Shown here in pieces: positions 42,627 through 51,653 of a DNA stretch of 64,000 bases. This DNA comes from Lachnospiraceae bacterium M18-1 (lineage in GTDB: Bacteria > Bacillota > Clostridia > Lachnospirales > Lachnospiraceae): NCBI GenBank assembly GCA_000403295.2, contig KE159609.1, positions 774,725 through 838,724 on the forward strand. Direction: 5' to 3'. Position 1 is the stretch's first letter, and every line of letters begins with the position of its first letter. The notes beneath the pieces are model-generated. The model was not told where the DNA came from. It ran no database searches and worked only from the letters and a program-made list of their open reading frames with translations. The translations under genes were made by a program, and so were the position numbers.

Positions 42627-43511
42627 GTGGCAATTTTTAAGGGCGCAGGTGTTGCGATTATTACACCGATGAAGGAAAATCTGGAAGTGAACTACGATAA
42701 GCTGGATGAGATCCTGGAGGAGCAGATTGCAGGGAAAACGGATTCCATCATTATCTGCGGAACAACAGGAGAGTCCGCTACCTTGACCGAGCAGGAACAC
42801 ATGGACGTGATCAAGTTTACGATCGAGCGTGTGAACCACCGGATTCCGGTTATTGCAGGAACCGGTTCAAACAGTACTGCTACGGCAGTGCAGCTCTCCA
42901 AAGAGGCAGCGGCGGCAGGAGCGGAAGGACTGCTTCTCGTGACGCCGTACTATAATAAGGCCACACAGAACGGACTGATCGCCCATTATACAAGGATTGC
43001 CAATGAGGCGAAGATCCCGGCTGTCCTCTACAATGTACCCAGCCGTACCGGATGCGCGATCCAGCCGGAGACTGTGGCGCATCTGATCAAGAATGTAGAA
43101 TATATTACAGGCATTAAAGAAGCTTCCGGCAATATCGGCAATGTGGCGAAGATCATGCATCTGTGCGACGGGAAGATTGACCTTTATTCCGGCAACGACG
43201 ATCAGATCGTCCCGCTTCTGTCCCTGGGCGGACTTGGAGTCATCTCCGTTCTTTCGAATGTGGCGCCGAAGTATGTACATGATATGGTCTATAAGTTTTT
43301 TGACGGAGATGTTCAGGGAAGCTGTAAAATGCAGCTGCAGGCTCTTCCGTTATGCGACGCTTTGTTCTGTGAGGTGAATCCGATTCCGGTGAAGGCGGCA
43401 ATGAATCTGATGGGAAAAGAATGCGGGCCGCTTCGGGGACCGCTGACCGAGATCGAACCGCAGCATAAAGAATTACTGAAAAAAGCGATGCAGGAGTTTG
43501 GGATTCTGTAG
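42627..43511 (+). CDS. dapA: 4-hydroxy-tetrahydrodipicolinate synthase
   Basis: 294 aa, class I aldolase fold. FKGAGVAIITPM opening, CGTTGESATL, LLVTPYYNKATQNG, the catalytic Tyr in YNVPSRTG, Schiff-base Lys in ITGIKEASGN and LYSGNDDQ. GTG start at 42627 chosen because AAAGGAGG lies at 42610-42617 (9 nt); the open frame from 42546 runs through the repeat and is not coding. Condenses pyruvate and aspartate semialdehyde in lysine and diaminopimelate synthesis. Controlled by the upstream lysine riboswitch. Confidence 0.95.
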   Translation: MAIFKGAGVAIITPMKENLEVNYDKLDEILEEQIAGKTDSIIICGTTGESATLTEQEHMDVIKFTIERVNHRIPVIAGTGSNSTATAVQLSKEAAAAGAEGLLLVTPYYNKATQNGLIAHYTRIANEAKIPAVLYNVPSRTGCAIQPETVAHLIKNVEYITGIKEASGNIGNVAKIMHLCDGKIDLYSGNDDQIVPLLSLGGLGVISVLSNVAPKYVHDMVYKFFDGDVQGSCKMQLQALPLCDALFCEVNPIPVKAAMNLMGKECGPLRGPLTEIEPQHKELLKKAMQEFGIL

Positions 43512-43560
43512 AAAAAAGTGATGGTTCACAGTAAAGAAATATAGGAATGGTTTAAACAGG

Positions 43561-43607
43561 CCGCTGCGGTATGCATTGGAAAGATGTGTACCGCGGCGGT
43601 TTGTTTT
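43561..43607 (+). terminator. Terminator after dapA
   Basis: CCGCTGCGGTA (43561-43571) pairs with TACCGCGGCGG (43589-43599), one mismatch, followed by TTTGTTTTT. Confidence 0.9.
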
Positions 43608-43644
43608 TAGGTAGATATTTTGTACAAATATTCGTTTATTTTTA

Positions 43645-43673
43645 TTGACTTTTTGATAGAAATGTAGTACGAT
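43645..43673 (+). promoter_or_regulatory. Promoter of the hexitol/tagatose operon
   Basis: TTGACT (43645-43650), 17-bp spacer, TACGAT (43668-43673). The LacI-type operator starts 14 nt downstream, placing it at the transcription start. Confidence 0.75.
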
Positions 43674-43686
43674 GGGTTCAATAAAA

Positions 43687-43700
43687 CCGAAACGTTTCGG
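43687..43700. promoter_or_regulatory. LacI-family operator
   Basis: Perfect 14-bp palindrome CCGAAACGTTTCGG with central CG, typical of LacI/GalR-family operators. It sits between promoter and first gene; the LacI regulator is the second gene, so autoregulated repression is likely. Confidence 0.8.
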
Positions 43701-43722
43701 ATTTAAAAAGGAGGAGAACAAG

Positions 43723-44574
43723 ATGCCATTAGTAACATCAGAAAAAATGCTGGCGGATGCACAGAAGGGCGGCTATGCAGTAGGCGCGTTTAATGTGGAG
43801 AATATGGAGATGGTTAAGGCGGTCATTGCCGCCGCAGAGGAGCTTCATGCCCCGGTCATGCTGCAGACCACACCGTCCACGATCAAGTACGGGACATTGG
43901 AGACCTATTTTGCGATCGTCGCCGCAGAGGCGAAAAAAGCGGCAGTCCCGGTCTGCCTTCATCTGGACCACGGCAGCAGTTTTGAATTGGCGGTACAGGC
44001 GCTTAAGGCAGGATACACTTCTGTGATGATCGACGGTTCTCACGAAGACCTGGAGGGAAATATTGCAGTCAGCAAAAAGGTTGCAGACGTGGCAAAGGCA
44101 TGCAAAATACCGGTAGAGGCTGAGCTCGGCAAGGTAGGCGGCAAGGAAGACGACCTGGAGGCAGAGGCAGATACGAACACGGATCCTATGGAAGCAAAGG
44201 AATTTGTGGAAAGAACCGGAGTGACCTCCCTGGCGGTTGCTATCGGAACAGCCCATGGATTTTATAAGGGGACGCCGGTCCTGGACAAGGAGCGGGTGTC
44301 CGAGATCAGGAAGGTGGTTTCCATCCCACTGGTGCTTCACGGGGCTTCCGGACTGAGCGATGAAGAGGTAAGGGAATGCGTGCGCCGGGGAATCTGCAAG
44401 GTGAATTTCGCAACCGAACTGCGTGCGGCCTATACAGCCGCAGGCAAGAAGCTGATCGAAGAAAAGCCGGACACCTTTGATCCGAAGAAACTGGGCGTGG
44501 TCGGAATGGAAGCTGTAAAGCAGCTGGTGATGGAGCGCATGAAAGTATGCGGATGCAACGGAAAGGCAGACTGA
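43723..44574 (+). CDS. gatY: Class II ketose-bisphosphate aldolase, GatY/KbaY-like (tagatose-1,6-bisphosphate aldolase)
   Basis: 283 aa. Zn-binding HLDHGSS near residue 80, VMIDGSHEDLEGNI, EAELGKVGGKEDD, AIGTAHG and LVLHGASGL are diagnostic of class II aldolases; the LGKVGGKEDDLEAEA style and C-terminal VCGCNGKAD fit GatY/KbaY better than FbaA. AAAGGAGG at 43707-43714 defines the ATG at 43723. With the GatD-like and PfkB genes of the same operon it would split tagatose-1,6-bisphosphate into DHAP and glyceraldehyde-3-phosphate. Fructose-bisphosphate remains a possible substrate. Confidence 0.85.
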   Translation: MPLVTSEKMLADAQKGGYAVGAFNVENMEMVKAVIAAAEELHAPVMLQTTPSTIKYGTLETYFAIVAAEAKKAAVPVCLHLDHGSSFELAVQALKAGYTSVMIDGSHEDLEGNIAVSKKVADVAKACKIPVEAELGKVGGKEDDLEAEADTNTDPMEAKEFVERTGVTSLAVAIGTAHGFYKGTPVLDKERVSEIRKVVSIPLVLHGASGLSDEEVRECVRRGICKVNFATELRAAYTAAGKKLIEEKPDTFDPKKLGVVGMEAVKQLVMERMKVCGCNGKAD

Positions 44575-44613
44575 CACTGACTTTGGAAACAAAAGTGAAA
44601 GCAGGGTGCGGAT

Positions 44614-45672
44614 ATGGCGGCAACGATTAAAGACATAGCAAAGGAAACCGGACTCGGGCTTGCAACCATTTCTTCCTATCTGAACGGAGGAAATGTCCGG
44701 GAGAAAAACCGGGTCAAGATTGAGCAGGCCATTGAAAAACTGAATTTTGAAGTCAATGAGGTGGCCCGGGGGCTAAAAACCAACCGGACAAGGATGATCG
44801 GCATCATCATACCGGAACTGAATAACATTTTCTTTGCGGAGATCATCACGGAACTGGAGGACGTGCTACGGGGACAGGGCTACGCAGCAATGATCTGCGA
44901 CTGCCGTACCGATGAAAAGCGGGAAGAGGAAGCCGTGGATTTTTTGAAACGCCGCAGAGTAGACGGGATGATCGTTATCCCCACCGGAAAAAACGGCGCC
45001 TGTCTGCGGGAAGTGATGAAAACGGGAAAACCTGTTGTGATGATCGACCGGAGGATCCGCAATGTGCATTGCGATACCGTGCTGGTAGACAATCAGGGCG
45101 CTGCGGAGGACGCGATCCGGCGTTTGATCCTTGCGGGCCACAGGAAGATCGGCATGATCGCGGGAGAGCAGGAGGTCTACACGGCGGAGGAACGTTTCCG
45201 GGGATATGTCCGGGCGCTGGAGCAGTCGGGGATTTCCGCTGACGAATCCCTGATCGTTCGGGGAGACTATACTATCCGTGGAGGAAGCCGGGGAATCCAG
45301 GAGCTTACCAGGAAAAATCCCGACATGACAGCAGTATTTATTTCCAACTATGAAATGACGCTGGGGGCGATGATCGAACTGAATGAACTGGGAATCCGGA
45401 TTCCGGAAGAAATGTCGGTCATTGGTTTTGATAATATTGAATTTGCCAAGGCATGTATCCCGAAGCTCAGCATCGTGACCCAGCCCACGAAGGAACTGGG
45501 AAGGCGGGCAGCGGAACTGATGCTGAAACGGCTGGAGGAAAAAGAACAGACGGAGTTTGAGACGGTCAGGCTGGCCACAAGCTTTGTGGAAGGAAGATCC
45601 GTTTGCCGCAGGCAGGATGGCCTGCAGGCTGAATCCAAAGACCGTAAACAGGAGGAAGAAAGGGGGCTGTGA
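44614..45672 (+). CDS. LacI-family transcriptional regulator
   Basis: 352 aa. N-terminal HTH IKDIAKETGLGLATISSYLNG and hinge, then a periplasmic-binding-like ligand domain (GIIIPELNNIFFAEIITELE, PVVMIDRRI, VIGFDNIEFAKACIPKLS). Likely binds the CCGAAACGTTTCGG site upstream of the operon. The effector would be a pathway sugar phosphate or hexitol (inference). Its stop overlaps the kinase start by 1 nt. Confidence 0.92.
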   Translation: MAATIKDIAKETGLGLATISSYLNGGNVREKNRVKIEQAIEKLNFEVNEVARGLKTNRTRMIGIIIPELNNIFFAEIITELEDVLRGQGYAAMICDCRTDEKREEEAVDFLKRRRVDGMIVIPTGKNGACLREVMKTGKPVVMIDRRIRNVHCDTVLVDNQGAAEDAIRRLILAGHRKIGMIAGEQEVYTAEERFRGYVRALEQSGISADESLIVRGDYTIRGGSRGIQELTRKNPDMTAVFISNYEMTLGAMIELNELGIRIPEEMSVIGFDNIEFAKACIPKLSIVTQPTKELGRRAAELMLKRLEEKEQTEFETVRLATSFVEGRSVCRRQDGLQAESKDRKQEEERGL

Positions 45673-47189
45673 TGAAACCATATTTATTAGGAATCGATAT
45701 TGGAACAAGTGCCTGCAAGGCGGCTATTTTTGACCGGAGCGGAGAAGTGATCGCTTCGGCAAGCGAGGAATACCCCGTGGACTATCCACATCCGGGCTGG
45801 GCGGAGCAGGATCCGCAGGACTGGTGGAGGGCCGTATGTACTGCCATCCGCAGGATGGCGGCAGACGGAGTGGATCTGTCGGAGATCGCAGGGATCGGGA
45901 TCGACGGGCAGAGCTGGTCAGCGATCCCGGTGGACCAGGCGGGCAATGTACTGGCAAAGACGCCCATCTGGATGGACACCAGAGCGCAGGATATCTGTGA
46001 TGAATACAATGAACGGGTCGGAGCGGACCAGATATTCCAGACAGCGGGCAACTCTCTGCAGCCGTCCTACACTACGGCGAAGATTCTCTGGTACCGCAGG
46101 AACCTGCCGGAGGTGTACCGCCGTACATACAAGATCCTGCAGTCCAACAGCTATATCGCGTTCAGGCTGACCGGCAATATGACCCAGGACATTTCCCAGG
46201 GATACGGCCTGCATTGCTTCAATATGCGGACCGGGACATGGGATGAGAAACTATGTGAGGCGCTGGAAATTCCCGGGTCACTGCTTCCGGATATTTTCCC
46301 GAGCCATGCCGTCATCGGAACGGTGAGCTCTCAGGCAGCAAAGGAAAGCGGCCTGACAGCAGGAACCCCTGTGGCGGCAGGAGGGCTGGATGCGGCCTGC
46401 GGGACATTAGGCGCGGGTGTTGTCCATCCGGGTGAGACACAGGAGCAGGGAGGCCAGGCAGGCGGAATGAGCATCTGCATCGATACCTATCAGGCAGACC
46501 CCAGATTGATCCTGGGATATCATGTGGTGCCGGGCAGATGGCTTCTCCAGGGAGGCACTACCGGAGGCGGCGGTGTGATGCGCTGGCTGGAACGGGAATT
46601 TGGCGCCTACGAGCGAGAGGCAGGATTGAGCCGCCAAAAAAGCTCGCTGGAGCTGTTCAACGAAGCGGCGGAGGCGGTCAGCCCGGGCTGTGACGGAATG
46701 ATATTTCTTCCTTACATGTCAGGCGAACGCTCCCCGATCTGGGATCCGGATGCCAAAGGGGTCTATTACGGAATGGACTTCGGCAAGACCAAGGGGCATT
46801 TTATTCGGGCGGCGATGGAAGGCGTGGCGTATTCCCTGCACCATAATCTGGAGATCGCCAGGGAAGCGGGAGCGGAGGCGGAAGTGCTGCGGGCCATGGG
46901 AGGCTCGGCCAATTCGCTGCTGTGGACCCAGATCAAATCAGACATAACCGGAAAGCCGATCGTGGTGCCTTCGTCCGACACAGCCACCACACTTGGCGCG
47001 GCCATCCTGGCGGGTGTAGGAGTAGGTATGTACGGCAGCTTTGAGGAAGCCGTGGAACTGACCGTAAAGGAAAAGCGCCGCCATGAGCCCAATCCGGAGC
47101 ACAGGGAGACATATGAGAGGAATTATCAGATTTATCTCGAATTGTATGAACAGCTGAAGGGTATGATGAAAAAATATAGTAAAAGATAG
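45672..47189 (+). CDS. FGGY-family carbohydrate kinase (xylulokinase-like)
   Basis: 505 aa. LGIDIGTSACKAAIFD phosphate loop, GIGIDGQSWSAIPVD, PIWMDTRA near 96, GGLDAACGTLGAG near 235, YMSGERSPIWDP and MGGSANSLLWTQIKSDI with ATTLGAAILAG at the C-terminus, all FGGY markers. Closest in type to xylulokinases, but operon neighbours suggest a hexitol or ketohexose as substrate. ATG 45672 overlaps the LacI stop (TGATG). Confidence 0.85.
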   Translation: MKPYLLGIDIGTSACKAAIFDRSGEVIASASEEYPVDYPHPGWAEQDPQDWWRAVCTAIRRMAADGVDLSEIAGIGIDGQSWSAIPVDQAGNVLAKTPIWMDTRAQDICDEYNERVGADQIFQTAGNSLQPSYTTAKILWYRRNLPEVYRRTYKILQSNSYIAFRLTGNMTQDISQGYGLHCFNMRTGTWDEKLCEALEIPGSLLPDIFPSHAVIGTVSSQAAKESGLTAGTPVAAGGLDAACGTLGAGVVHPGETQEQGGQAGGMSICIDTYQADPRLILGYHVVPGRWLLQGGTTGGGGVMRWLEREFGAYEREAGLSRQKSSLELFNEAAEAVSPGCDGMIFLPYMSGERSPIWDPDAKGVYYGMDFGKTKGHFIRAAMEGVAYSLHHNLEIAREAGAEAEVLRAMGGSANSLLWTQIKSDITGKPIVVPSSDTATTLGAAILAGVGVGMYGSFEEAVELTVKEKRRHEPNPEHRETYERNYQIYLELYEQLKGMMKKYSKR

Positions 47190-47279
47190 TCTGGCTGTTC
47201 TAAAAAGCGGCAGCAGACGAGATCATAAAAACAAGGCATCTAATTATAGATGAAACGGATACAAAAGGAGTCAGAAAAG

Positions 47280-48341
47280 ATGAAAGCAGCAGTAGTATGT
47301 GCAAATGAAGATGTACAGTATCTGGACTACGAGGAGCCCGCACCGGGTCCGGGCGAAGTGAAGGTGAAGGTCAAAGCGTCTGGAATCTGCGGTTCAGATA
47401 TCCCCAGGGTCCTCTATCATGGAGTTCATTTTTATCCGATCGTGCTGGGACATGAATTTTCCGGAGATGTGGTAGAAGTCGGCGAAGGAGTTACAAAAGT
47501 GAAGATTGGCGACCGGGTTTCCGGAGCGCCTCTGCTTCCCTGTATGAAATGCGATGACTGCCAGAACGGGAATTTTTCCCTCTGCAAGCATTACAGCTTT
47601 ATCGGATCCAGACAGCAGGGGAGCAATGCGGACTATGTGGTCCTTCCGGAGCAGAATGCGGTCGTATTCGATCCGTCTATTTCTTATGAGCAGGGGGCCA
47701 TGTTTGAACCATCCACTGTAGCGCTCCACGGCCTGCTGCAGAATGATTACCAGGGCGGGGAGTATGTGGCGGTGCTGGGAGGCGGCACCATCGGGCTGTT
47801 TACCATGCAGTGGGCAAAGATCTTCGGATCCAGAAAAGTGGTGGTCTTTGATATCAGCGAGGAACGGCTGGAGCTGGCAAAACGTCTGGGAGCAGATGCG
47901 ACCGTCAACACCACGGAGGAAGGCTTTTTAGAGAAGGCGATGGGGCTTACAGGCGGGAAAGGATTTGCCTATGTCTACGAGACTGCCGGACAGGCACCGA
48001 CCATGTATATGGCGTTTGAGCTGGCGGCAAATAAGGCCCATGTGTGCTTTATCGGAACCCCTCATGTGGATCTGACCTTTACCCCGCGGATGTGGGAAAA
48101 TATGAACCGCAAGGAATTTAAGCTGACCGGATCCTGGATGTCCTACAGTTCTCCGTTCCCGGGAAAGGAATGGGAACTGACGGCCCACTATTTCGCAACC
48201 GGACAGTTAAAATTTGATGAAGGCCTTATTTACAAAAAGATGCCCATGAGCCAGGCACAGGAAGCATTTCAAATGTTTAAGACACCAGGTCTCGTAAAAG
48301 GCAAGGTGCTGCTGATCAATGAGGAGGAAGGCTTGGTATGA
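47280..48341 (+). CDS. gatD: Zinc-dependent dehydrogenase, galactitol-1-phosphate 5-dehydrogenase-like
   Basis: 353 aa medium-chain dehydrogenase. Catalytic Zn Cys in GICGSDIPRV (C37), YPIVLGHEFSG, structural Zn set CMKCDDCQNGNFSLC, coenzyme-binding VLGGGTIGLF near 165, and GSWMSYSSPFPGKEWELT, closely resembling E. coli GatD (GSWMNYSSPWPG pattern). AAAGGAG at 47264-47270 supports ATG 47280. Expected to oxidise galactitol-1-phosphate (or a related polyol) to tagatose-6-phosphate. Confidence 0.85.
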   Translation: MKAAVVCANEDVQYLDYEEPAPGPGEVKVKVKASGICGSDIPRVLYHGVHFYPIVLGHEFSGDVVEVGEGVTKVKIGDRVSGAPLLPCMKCDDCQNGNFSLCKHYSFIGSRQQGSNADYVVLPEQNAVVFDPSISYEQGAMFEPSTVALHGLLQNDYQGGEYVAVLGGGTIGLFTMQWAKIFGSRKVVVFDISEERLELAKRLGADATVNTTEEGFLEKAMGLTGGKGFAYVYETAGQAPTMYMAFELAANKAHVCFIGTPHVDLTFTPRMWENMNRKEFKLTGSWMSYSSPFPGKEWELTAHYFATGQLKFDEGLIYKKMPMSQAQEAFQMFKTPGLVKGKVLLINEEEGLV

Positions 48342-49270
48342 TTCTGACAGTGACATTGAATGCGGCCATCGATAAGCGGTATGTGGTAGAGGAGGTCCGG
48401 GCCGGAGAGGTGAACCGGGTGAAAGAGTGTGTCTATACGCCCGGCGGTAAGGGGCTGAATGTGTCCAAGCCGGCAGCCATCTACGGGGCGGAGGTGACGG
48501 CTACAGGATTTGTCGGTGGTCACGCAGGACATTATATAGAAGCTGCGCTTGGTCCTTTTGGAATTAAAAGCGCATTTTACCATATGGAAGCAGAGAGCCG
48601 TTCCTGTATTAATATCTGGGATGAAAAGAACCAGCTCCAGACGGAATTTCTGGAACCAGGATTCTCTGTGACAGAGACGGATTTTGAAAAGTTTCTGGAG
48701 CACTTTCAAGGACTGGCGGCGGAAGCCGACGTGGTGACCATATCGGGAAGCGTGCCCAAGGGGCTGGACGGCACGGCTTATCAGCGGATGGTAAAGCTCG
48801 TGAAGGAGGCAGGAAAGCCGGTGCTCCTGGATACCAGCGGGAAATTGCTGGAGCAGGGGATCGAGGCGTGCCCGACCATGATCAAGCCCAACCTGGATGA
48901 GATCCGGATGCTGACAGGAAAGGACTGCACCGACCTGGGAGAGATCGTAGAAGCGGCAAAGGTGCTGCACGCACGCGGGATCGAAATCGTTACCGTATCC
49001 CGGGGAGGAGAAGGCGCCGTTGTAGTATCCGGGGAGGGGGCATACCAGGCCAGAGTTCCGCGGATCGATGCGGTGAATACGGTGGGCTGCGGAGATTCCA
49101 TGACTGCCGGATTTGCGCTGGGGCTGAGTGAAGGTTTAAGCATCAAAGAGATATTGCGAAAGGCAAGCGCACTTTCAGCGGCGGCAGCTATGCGGGAAGA
49201 GACGGGATTCTTTGTAAAAGAGGATATGGAGCGTCTCCTGCCCCGGATTGAGATTATCGAGCTGGCGTAA
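48338..49270 (+). CDS. PfkB-family 1-phosphofructokinase/tagatose-6-phosphate kinase
   Basis: 310 aa. TLNAAIDKRYVVE and TPGGKGLNVSKPAAIYG at the N-terminus, ISGSVPKGLD, KPNLDEIRMLTG, and the PfkB ATP/anion-hole motif VNTVGCGDSMTAGFALGL near 245. LacC and FruK share these motifs. Adjacent GatD and GatY homologues favour phosphorylation of tagatose-6-phosphate. ATGA overlap with gatD. Confidence 0.88.
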   Translation: MILTVTLNAAIDKRYVVEEVRAGEVNRVKECVYTPGGKGLNVSKPAAIYGAEVTATGFVGGHAGHYIEAALGPFGIKSAFYHMEAESRSCINIWDEKNQLQTEFLEPGFSVTETDFEKFLEHFQGLAAEADVVTISGSVPKGLDGTAYQRMVKLVKEAGKPVLLDTSGKLLEQGIEACPTMIKPNLDEIRMLTGKDCTDLGEIVEAAKVLHARGIEIVTVSRGGEGAVVVSGEGAYQARVPRIDAVNTVGCGDSMTAGFALGLSEGLSIKEILRKASALSAAAAMREETGFFVKEDMERLLPRIEIIELA

Positions 49271-49357
49271 CAATGAAGCAGATAGCGGCACTATATTTCA
49301 TCAGAAACAGCGTGTCAGGACACGATGTACATATAATATAAAAAAGGAGAAAAAACA

Positions 49358-50368
49358 ATGGGAGAATTTATCAATCCGGCAAGTGTGCCGAAGGTAACAT
49401 TTTACAATGGAGTGGAAGTACCCTGTGTGGGCATGGGGACATTTGGTTCCGACCGTTTTACACCGGAGCAGGTATCCGGCGCGGTGGCAGGCGCGATCCG
49501 CTGCGGTTACCGGATGTTTGACTGCGCCGCATGCTATGGAAATGAGGACCAGATCGGCCAGGTATTCCAGAATGCATTTGACGAAGGCGTGGTGGAGAGA
49601 AGTGAGCTGTTCATCATGACAAAGGTATGGAACGACATGCATGAAAGAGTGGAGGAGTCCTGCAGAAAGAGTATTGCAGACCTGAAATGTGATTATATCG
49701 ATCTGTTTTTCATCCACTGGCCCTTCCCGAACTATCATGCACCGGGATGCGACGTGGATTCCAGGAATCCGGATTCCAGGCCTTTCAGTGCGGAGGAATT
49801 TATCCGTACATACAGACAGTGCGAGGAACTGGTAGAAAAAGGACTGATCCGCAATATCGGTATTTCCAATATGACGATTCCGAAGCTGGAGGCAGTGCTG
49901 CCTCTCATGAAGATCCTGCCTGTGGCATGTGAGATGGAGCTTCACCCCTGTTTCCAGCAGCAGGAGCTGTTCGACTACCTGAATGACCACAAGATCCAGC
50001 CCATCGGATTTATGCCGCTTGGATCCCCTCAGAGACCGGAGCGTGACATCTGTCCGGAAGATGTTGCAGATATGCAGACGCCGGAGATGCAGGAGATCGC
50101 AAAGGCGCACGGAGTCCATCCGGCGCTGATCGCTTTGAAGTGGGCGCACCAGAGGGGACAGATTCCGATTCCGTTCTCTGTGCATGAGGTGGAATATGTG
50201 AGCAATCTCAAGAGCATGACTGAGGATCCGCTGACAGACGAGGAAATGGCAAAGATCGCCACACTGGAAAAGAATAACCGGCTCGTGAAGGGGCAGGTAT
50301 TCCTGTGGGAAGGCGCAAACGACTGGCATGACCTGTGGGATGAAGACGGTGTGATCGTGACTCTGTAA
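49358..50368 (+). CDS. Aldo/keto reductase
   Basis: 336 aa. VGMGTFGSDRF, AAIRCGYRMFDCAACYGNE (catalytic Asp/Tyr), MTKVWNDMHE (Lys), IDLFFIHWPFP (His) and RNIGISNMTIPKLE are the AKR tetrad and NADPH site. Follows the PfkB kinase in the same direction with its own RBS AAAAGGAG. Could interconvert a sugar and its alditol for the operon. Ends before a strong terminator. Confidence 0.9.
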   Translation: MGEFINPASVPKVTFYNGVEVPCVGMGTFGSDRFTPEQVSGAVAGAIRCGYRMFDCAACYGNEDQIGQVFQNAFDEGVVERSELFIMTKVWNDMHERVEESCRKSIADLKCDYIDLFFIHWPFPNYHAPGCDVDSRNPDSRPFSAEEFIRTYRQCEELVEKGLIRNIGISNMTIPKLEAVLPLMKILPVACEMELHPCFQQQELFDYLNDHKIQPIGFMPLGSPQRPERDICPEDVADMQTPEMQEIAKAHGVHPALIALKWAHQRGQIPIPFSVHEVEYVSNLKSMTEDPLTDEEMAKIATLEKNNRLVKGQVFLWEGANDWHDLWDEDGVIVTL

Positions 50369-50378
50369 TAAAATATAC

Positions 50379-50413
50379 GCCTGCCCTGTTTCAAAATGAA
50401 GGGGCAGGCTTTT
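50379..50413 (+). terminator. Terminator of the hexitol operon
   Basis: GCCTGCCC (50379-50386) pairs with GGGCAGGC (50402-50409), 15-nt loop, TTTT. Confidence 0.9.
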
Positions 50414-50475
50414 CCTGTTTGGAAAAAGTGCATCCACCCGGCCGGTCAGCGTAGTGTTTGGCCGAGGGGCTATTG

Positions 50476-51324
50476 TCAGGATTTCAGATATCGTTTCGGG
50501 GTGGTTCCTTTATATCTTTTAAATGTTTTGATAAAATAGCTCAGGTCATTGAAACCGGAATTGTATGCCACCTCCGTAATGGACTGCTCGGAAGTCAGAA
50601 GCTGGTAGCATGCCCTCTCGATCCGGTAATAATTCAGATAATCAATGGGAGTCCTGTGCGTCATTTCCTGAAAAAATTTACAAAAATACTTGGGTGACAT
50701 GTTGACGCTGTGGGAGATCTCCTCCAGCGTCAGCGGCATCTTATATGAAGCTTCTATAAATTCCAGAACCTGCTTGAGCTGCAGGATCCGCCGATGGTTG
50801 CGGGGATAAAGCTCAGGCGTGGGGTGATAATGGCTCTCCGCGAAGATCGTACCGATCATCTGATACAGGGAACCCAGGACGATCATCTGGTATCCGGGCT
50901 TCTTAGACGCCACCGCGTCAAACATCCCCCAGATGATCCGGTGGAGCTCCTGATCGGACTCGGGATAAATATACTGCGGTTCTACCTCATGCTCCGTAAT
51001 CCTGCGGATCATCCGGCAGCAGGAATCATTTTTATTCATCAGAATATTCATGTCAAAAACCAGACAGTCATATTCGCAGTTGTCGGGCAGTCCTTCGTGC
51101 AGGACACCGGCCGGAACAAAGATAAACATGCCAGCCGAAGCGTCAAACTCTTCTTCATCGATCGTCAGATGCAGAATCCCCTTTAAAATACGGATGAGTT
51201 CAAATTCTACATGCCAGTGCAGGGACATAATGTACTGCGGATGTGCCGGGGATACGTGATGGTATTCCATAGGGAAGTCGGCGGTACCTCTCTGCCAGTT
51301 CTCCTGATAATTAATATACTGCAT
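50476..51324 (-). CDS. AraC-family transcriptional regulator
   Basis: 282 aa on the - strand. N-terminal cupin with LHWHVEFELIRILKG and VPAGVLHEG; C-terminal two-HTH AraC domain with MPLTLEEISHSVNMSPKYFCKFFQEMTHRTPIDYL split around the first helix and AYNSGFNDLSYFIKTFKRYKGTTPKRY. Divergent from the L-fucose operon, so probably its activator, responding to fuculose, rhamnulose or related sugars (inference). Confidence 0.93.
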   Translation of the reverse strand: MQYINYQENWQRGTADFPMEYHHVSPAHPQYIMSLHWHVEFELIRILKGILHLTIDEEEFDASAGMFIFVPAGVLHEGLPDNCEYDCLVFDMNILMNKNDSCCRMIRRITEHEVEPQYIYPESDQELHRIIWGMFDAVASKKPGYQMIVLGSLYQMIGTIFAESHYHPTPELYPRNHRRILQLKQVLEFIEASYKMPLTLEEISHSVNMSPKYFCKFFQEMTHRTPIDYLNYYRIERACYQLLTSEQSITEVAYNSGFNDLSYFIKTFKRYKGTTPKRYLKS

Positions 51325-51392
51325 AATACTCCTTCTGTGTGCGGCGATACGATTCGCGATTGCTATATGTGAATATTGTTATACTTTTTTTC

Positions 51393-51422
51393 ATTATAAC
51401 ACAAGTATAATTCTTTGCACAA
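51393..51422 (-). promoter_or_regulatory. Putative promoter of the AraC regulator
   Basis: On the - strand TTGTGC (51422-51417), 18-bp spacer, TATAAT (51398-51393). The spacer contains a second TATACT. Confidence 0.5.
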
Positions 51423-51490
51423 TGGTAAAATAAAAACACCGTTTATATTTGGAACAGCAGTATTTTGGAGAAATGACTGTGCAAGTTTAC

Positions 51491-51520
51491 ATGACAAAAC
51501 GCTTTTTCTTTTTCTAAAAT
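51491..51520 (+). promoter_or_regulatory. Putative promoter of the L-fucose operon
   Basis: ATGACA (51491-51496), 18-bp spacer, TAAAAT (51515-51520). A short dyad GGGCGTaACGCC follows at 51522-51533. Weak -35 is consistent with an activator-dependent promoter. Confidence 0.35.
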
Positions 51521-51653
51521 TGGGCGTAACGCCTATAAATCAGAGAGGGCCTGTCTCTGCAGCGGTTAAGATGTATTGTTCGCAATCAATACGGCAATCT
51601 GTTCCGAATAGTTACAAATATACCAAAATCAGTAGAAGGGAGGAGGTATGTCA

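Noticed and set aside
49301..50437. 378-codon - strand frame opposite the aldo/keto reductase
   Set aside because: Shadow of a gene with full AKR catalytic motifs.
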